Shown one piece after another: positions 31,755-35,375 of a stretch of DNA of 35,375 nt (its first letter is position 1; each line of letters begins with the position of its first letter). The translations under genes and the position numbers were made by a program. The notes under the pieces were generated by a model that saw nothing but the letters and a program-made list of their open reading frames with translations, ran no database searches and was not told the origin of the DNA. The stretch lies in the NCBI GenBank assembly GCA_900557195.1, contig USRT01000022.1:1-35375 (forward strand), read 5' to 3'. Source of the stretch: an uncultured Clostridium sp. (GTDB taxonomy: Bacteria; Bacillota; Clostridia; TANB77; CAG-508).

Positions 31755-33128
31755 ATGGAGACTATTGTTGCAATTTCTACTGCAATGGGAAACGGTGGAA
31801 TAGGGATAATAAGAATGAGTGGAAAGGAAAGTTTTAAAATATTAGAAAAAATTTTTAAACCTAAAAATAATAAATTAGATGATATAAAAGGATATAGTAT
31901 GAAATTTGGGTATATTATAGATTCCGAAACAGATGAAGTAATAGATGAAGTATTAGTATCATTTTTTAAATCACCTAAGAGCTATACTACTGAAAACATG
32001 TGCGAAATTAATTCACATGGAGGAATGATTGTTCAAAAGTTGATATTAGAACAATGTTTAAAAAATGGAGCGAATCTTGCAGAGCCAGGCGAATTTACTA
32101 AAAGAGCTTTTTTAAATGGTAGAATCGACTTATCACAGGCTGAGTCTGTAATTGATTTAATTAATTCAAAAACTGAAAAAGAAGCAAAAGCATCTATTAC
32201 TCAGTTAGAAGGACGTTTATCAAAAAAAATAGAGGAAATTAGAAGAGATTTACTAGATATTGTGTCAGATATAGAGGCTACAATTGATTATCCAGAATAT
32301 GATATTGAGGAAGTCACAAGCAATAGAGCTATAAAAGAATTAGAAAGTATACTAGAAAAATTAAAGGCTTTAGAAAAGAGTTTCGAAACTGGAAAAATAC
32401 TGAAGGAAGGAATAAAAACAATAATAATAGGAAAGCCAAATGCTGGCAAATCTTCTTTATTAAATTTGGTTCTTGATGAAGAAAGAGCCATTGTAAGTGA
32501 CATTGCAGGAACTACAAGAGATACAATTGAAGAATATATTAATCTAAAGGGAATACCATTAAAATTAATTGATACAGCAGGTATTAGAGATACAAGTGAC
32601 AAAATAGAAGAAATTGGTGTTAACAAGTCAATTGATTTGATAAGTAAAGCAGATTTAATAATTTCAATTTTTGATAACTCAAAAGAGTTAGAGAAAGAAG
32701 ATTATAAAATATTAGAATTAATAAAAAATAAGAATTCAATAATTGTCCTAAACAAAACTGACCTAGGGAAACATGCATTAGACGATAAAGAAGAAATATT
32801 AAATTTACAAATTCCTATTATTAAAATGTCTGCTAAATTAGGTGATGGTATACAGGAGTTGTATGATGCTATAAATAATATGTTTAATATGGGAGATATA
32901 GAATCAGATAATTCAATGGTAATAACTAATGCAAGACATAAAAATCAAATAAAAAAAGCAGAATATAATATAAAACAGTCAATAGATACAATAATGCAAA
33001 ATTTACCAATTGATATAATTGGAATTTATATTAAAGAAGCCCTTAGTGACTTAGGTACAATTACTGGACAAAATGTATCAGAAGATATAATAAATGAAAT
33101 ATTTTCAAAGTTTTGTTTAGGAAAATAA
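31755..33128 (+). CDS. mnmE: tRNA modification GTPase MnmE (TrmE)
   Basis: Together with MnmG it makes the cmnm5 modification at U34 of several tRNAs. The 457-aa product has an N-terminal folate-binding domain (IAAISTA-like start, CEINSHGG). The GTPase motifs are GKPNAGKSSLLN, DIAGTTRDTIEE, DTAGIR and NKTD, inserted in a helical domain. The C-terminal motif CLGK carries the catalytic Cys. AGGAGG precedes the ATG. mnmG, which usually follows, is not in the window; unrelated minus-strand genes come next. Confidence 0.97.
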   Translation: METIVAISTAMGNGGIGIIRMSGKESFKILEKIFKPKNNKLDDIKGYSMKFGYIIDSETDEVIDEVLVSFFKSPKSYTTENMCEINSHGGMIVQKLILEQCLKNGANLAEPGEFTKRAFLNGRIDLSQAESVIDLINSKTEKEAKASITQLEGRLSKKIEEIRRDLLDIVSDIEATIDYPEYDIEEVTSNRAIKELESILEKLKALEKSFETGKILKEGIKTIIIGKPNAGKSSLLNLVLDEERAIVSDIAGTTRDTIEEYINLKGIPLKLIDTAGIRDTSDKIEEIGVNKSIDLISKADLIISIFDNSKELEKEDYKILELIKNKNSIIVLNKTDLGKHALDDKEEILNLQIPIIKMSAKLGDGIQELYDAINNMFNMGDIESDNSMVITNARHKNQIKKAEYNIKQSIDTIMQNLPIDIIGIYIKEALSDLGTITGQNVSEDIINEIFSKFCLGK

Positions 33129-33219
33129 TTATTAAGAATGATTATTTATAAGTAAAAAATAAAGTATAAATTAATATATTAGTATATGAAAAATAAAAAA
33201 GATATAATTAAATAAATAA

Positions 33220-33510
33220 TTATACACTTTTTATAATAAGATAATAACCCAAATAACTAATAATACCACATATATAAAATACCATACTTATAACTAAAAA
33301 CTGATTAAATATAACATTAATAACATTACTAATATTAATAAAATAAATATTACTCTTAATAATAAACTTAAATATTAATCCAATAACAATAATAAAACTA
33401 CCAGAAATAATAAAAGTATCTCCTAATCTTCTTAATATATTAATCTTATTCTTTTCCAAAACAAATAATAAAGCAATAATAACAAAAATAATTATAAATA
33501 AAATAATCAT
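33220..33510 (-). CDS. Unknown small membrane protein (three segments)
   Basis: Not recognised. A 96-aa protein with three hydrophobic segments (about residues 1-17, 30-50 and 68-92) and a short basic loop (EKNKINILRRLGD). The ATG overlaps the stop of the upstream gene by 4 bp, so the two are cotranslated and probably act together. It is head-on to the replication fork. Codons favour T in third position, as in its upstream partner. Confidence 0.7.
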   Translation of the reverse strand: MIILFIIIFVIIALLFVLEKNKINILRRLGDTFIISGSFIIVIGLIFKFIIKSNIYFINISNVINVIFNQFLVISMVFYICGIISYLGYYLIIKSV

Positions 33511-33980
33511 AAATCACTAATAAGATTAACATCTAAATCATAAATATAATCACTAATATCACTTCTATATACATTACTCTTATCAATTACCTTATTCTTA
33601 AGTATATTATTAATACTATCATCATTATTAACATCATTAACAATCATATTATAAATATCATCATTACTAAGTTTAGTACCTCCTCTTAACTTATAACTAA
33701 CAACATTATCAAGTACTATCTTCAAACTATCATTAAGATAACTAGAATTCATTAAAACATCCATCTCACTATCACTAATATTAAGTTCATCTCTAACATC
33801 ATAATAAGTACTATTATAATTACCATTATCATCACTAAGTAAATCCTTAATATTAATAACATTAACTATCTTATCTACTCCATTATCACTAACAACATTA
33901 ATAATAACAGCATAAGTCCCCATAATAGTACTAACCCCCACAAGTAATACTAATAAAACACTAACAATAATCTTCTTCAT
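33507..33980 (-). CDS. Unknown exported or membrane-anchored protein
   Basis: Not recognised. The start chosen is the ATG at 33980 (157 aa) with GGTG upstream; the longer frame from 34028 adds a polar Asn-rich leader without a ribosome-binding site. After KKIIVSVLLVLLVGVSTIMG, a signal peptide or anchor, the rest is acidic and Asn/Asp/Ser-rich (DDNGNYNSTYYDVRDEL), probably extracellular. Paired with the 96-aa membrane protein by a 4-bp overlap. Its place next to the InlB-repeat protein suggests a surface cluster. Confidence 0.75.
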   Translation of the reverse strand: MKKIIVSVLLVLLVGVSTIMGTYAVIINVVSDNGVDKIVNVINIKDLLSDDNGNYNSTYYDVRDELNISDSEMDVLMNSSYLNDSLKIVLDNVVSYKLRGGTKLSNDDIYNMIVNDVNNDDSINNILKNKVIDKSNVYRSDISDYIYDLDVNLISDL

Positions 33981-34024
33981 ATATATTTCACCATTATTAT
34001 TATCTACAAAATTTTTATTAATAT

Positions 34025-34056
34025 TCAAAAAAACTTAATTATATTAAATTAAGTTT
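34025..34056 (-). terminator. Terminator of the InlB-repeat protein gene
   Basis: A 9-bp stem (34031-34039 with 34048-34056) and an 8-nt loop. Minus-strand T-run at 34025-34030. It separates the surface protein gene from the two small genes downstream. Confidence 0.7.
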
Positions 34057-34080
34057 CCATAATTTCCTTTTTATTATATT

Positions 34081-35166
34081 TTAAGAAACATCACCTTTTG
34101 AATATAAAATTGTACATACTGTACTAGAAGTGACACTATTTATTTTTGCTGTTACATTCTGCATATTTTTTAAACCGGATACTTCACCATTAAATTCTAA
34201 AGTTGCTACTTGATTATTTGTACATGAAATTGATGATGGTTTATAAGAATTAGATAAAGTAGAAGCTGTGAATGAATATGCAAATGCTAGTGTTGGAGCA
34301 ATAGATTTAGATGTCATTTGAGTAATTGTTCCCGAAACATTTTTTTGTAATACAACACTATATGCTTCGACAACAGTTCCTGCTTTTTGCCATATGGCAT
34401 ATAATGTAGTATTAGCATCAATAGTAAAAAGTTCTCCAGCACTATAAGTTGCAGTAGTGGCATTTTTAGTAGTACTCCAACCTAAAAAAGTATAATTACT
34501 TCTAGTAGGTGTAACATTACTCAAAGTTATTGCTTCACCTTTAAGCTTCTTTTGAGGCTCTGGAGTACTAGAAGTTCCTCCATTAAGATCATAACTTATA
34601 GTATATTCCTTTGTTTCAGTATAAACAGCCTGTCCATCAATAACAATCTTAGAATTAAAAGTCTTACCTATCTGACTATTAGGAGTACTTATACTAAGCC
34701 ATACTCTAACACTAATATCTATACTCTCACCAGCAGCTAGTGTAACATCTTTTTTTATAATACCATTAGATAAACTAGATAAAGTAGTAACACTACCATC
34801 ATCTACTTTTAATTTAATATATTGTGAACCAATAGTAGTACTACTACTACCAGTAGACAATAATTTAATATTAAACTTATAATTCAAATTACCAGTATTA
34901 GAAATAGTAAAAGTATAAGGTGTACTAGTAGAACCAACACTATCTTCTACCGGTAAAGCATCAGATAAACTAATAGTACTACCTTTACTACTAGCAGTTA
35001 TAGATAAAGTACCAGTAGAATATCCTTCAGTATTCTTAGAAGTTTCTTCATGATAAAATAATGAATAAGTAGAATTAAGTAACGAAAATCCTATCAAAGA
35101 AACTGCAATAGCAGCAACTACAATAATAATCTTCTTTTTATTTTTTATAAAAAACTCTTTATCCAT
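34081..35166 (-). CDS. Surface protein with TasA/CalY-like N-terminus and an InlB B-repeat
   Basis: A 361-aa exported protein. Residues 13-33 form a signal/anchor segment (KIIIVVAAIAVSLIGF), followed by the TYSLFYHEETSKNTEGYSTG start common to TasA/camelysin-like secreted proteins. A beta-rich, Ser/Thr-rich domain extends to about residue 180 (FTISNTGNLNYKFNIKL, VRVWLSI). An InlB B-repeat/Listeria-Bacteroides repeat then spans about residues 190-262 (ISYDLNGGT, NYTFLGWSTT, TTLYAIW). About 95 further residues contain two cysteines (ISCTNNQ and STVCTIL) that could form a disulfide. No LPXTG motif or other C-terminal anchor is seen. GGAAAGG precedes the ATG. It probably forms part of the cell surface or matrix. 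Confidence 0.85.
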   Translation of the reverse strand: MDKEFFIKNKKKIIIVVAAIAVSLIGFSLLNSTYSLFYHEETSKNTEGYSTGTLSITASSKGSTISLSDALPVEDSVGSTSTPYTFTISNTGNLNYKFNIKLLSTGSSSTTIGSQYIKLKVDDGSVTTLSSLSNGIIKKDVTLAAGESIDISVRVWLSISTPNSQIGKTFNSKIVIDGQAVYTETKEYTISYDLNGGTSSTPEPQKKLKGEAITLSNVTPTRSNYTFLGWSTTKNATTATYSAGELFTIDANTTLYAIWQKAGTVVEAYSVVLQKNVSGTITQMTSKSIAPTLAFAYSFTASTLSNSYKPSSISCTNNQVATLEFNGEVSGLKNMQNVTAKINSVTSSTVCTILYSKGDVS

Positions 35167-35184
35167 AATTATCCTTTCCTTTCA

Positions 35185-35375
35185 TTATTTAGATTCAATA
35201 TACACTTTCATAGTCCCAACAAAACCACTATTCATATACTCATTAGTTATATCTTCATAACTAACCCACATACCAACTTTAACAGTTAATTCACTTAATT
35301 TATCAATCTTACCCTCATAAATTAAATAATTATTTTTACCATTTTTAATACCACTAGTATTATCTAATTTCTTAT
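35185..35375 (-). CDS. C-terminal end of an exported or surface protein (partial)
   Basis: The window ends inside this gene; only 62 residues are visible. It has a polar, beta-rich sequence (NYLIYEGKIDKLSEL, KVGMWVSYEDI) and ends KVYIESK. The style is like the extracellular domain of the neighbouring gene, 18 bp downstream, so the two are probably one operon. The family cannot be named. Confidence 0.7.
   Translation of the reverse strand, partial: KKLDNTSGIKNGKNNYLIYEGKIDKLSELTVKVGMWVSYEDITNEYMNSGFVGTMKVYIESK

Noticed and set aside
33124..33150. Terminator after mnmE
   Set aside because: Only a 7-bp AT stem with no T-run; not enough to claim.

Overview
The window is the chromosomal replication-origin region of a very AT-rich Bacillota (Firmicutes) bacterium. 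dnaA, dnaN, recF, remB, gyrB and gyrA lie on the minus strand, and rpmH, rnpA, yidD, yidC, jag and mnmE on the plus strand, diverging from an origin at about 27.3-29.1 kb. Together with a DnaD-DnaI primosome pair, RemB, a VanW/G5 protein and an anaerobe-type DUF1858 redox protein, this suggests an uncultured, probably anaerobic and host-associated Clostridia-like lineage. I cannot name the genus from the sequence alone.

Layout. 0.1-4.4 kb: VanW/G5 envelope protein, divergent XRE-S24 regulator, a stand-alone starch-binding-like (CBM25/53) protein, a YmfI-like SDR and three tRNAs (Lys, Glu, Thr). 4.8-8.8 kb: pyrF, pyrC, a DUF1858 protein and cysS on the minus strand. 8.9-12.3 kb (plus): a type IV secretion module with a small membrane ORF, a VirD4/TraG coupling ATPase, a VirB2-like pilin, a VirB6-like membrane protein and PrgI (VirB3). 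12.7-14.7 kb (plus): dnaD and dnaI. 14.7-17.2 kb: gyrA. 17.3-18.6 kb: a palindrome, short repeats and an unknown helical protein. 18.6-22.3 kb (minus): the other half of the type IV system, namely a stand-alone TraC/VirB4 N-domain-like protein, the VirB4 ATPase and a MinD/CpaE-like ATPase with a pseudo-receiver domain. 22.9-29.1 kb: gyrB, remB, frameshifted recF, dnaN, dnaA and the bipartite oriC. 29.2-33.1 kb: rpmH to mnmE. 33.2-35.4 kb: two unknown membrane genes, a surface protein with an InlB-type repeat and the end of another exported protein.

The main point of interest is a relaxase-less, single-membrane type IV secretion apparatus embedded among core replication genes and split in two opposite-facing operons on either side of gyrA and dnaD-dnaI. 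Inverting roughly 12.28-22.3 kb would restore the order expected of a Gram-positive conjugation module (VirD4, VirB2, VirB6, PrgI, TraC-like, VirB4, CpaE-like). Two of its genes, and possibly a third, seem to start at ATA or ATT, so automated ORF calling misses or truncates them. Other notable points are a DnaA-trio next to twin DnaA boxes upstream of dnaN, a single-base frameshift in recF, a 36-bp perfect palindrome upstream of gyrA and a repressor that has lost its S24 catalytic serine.
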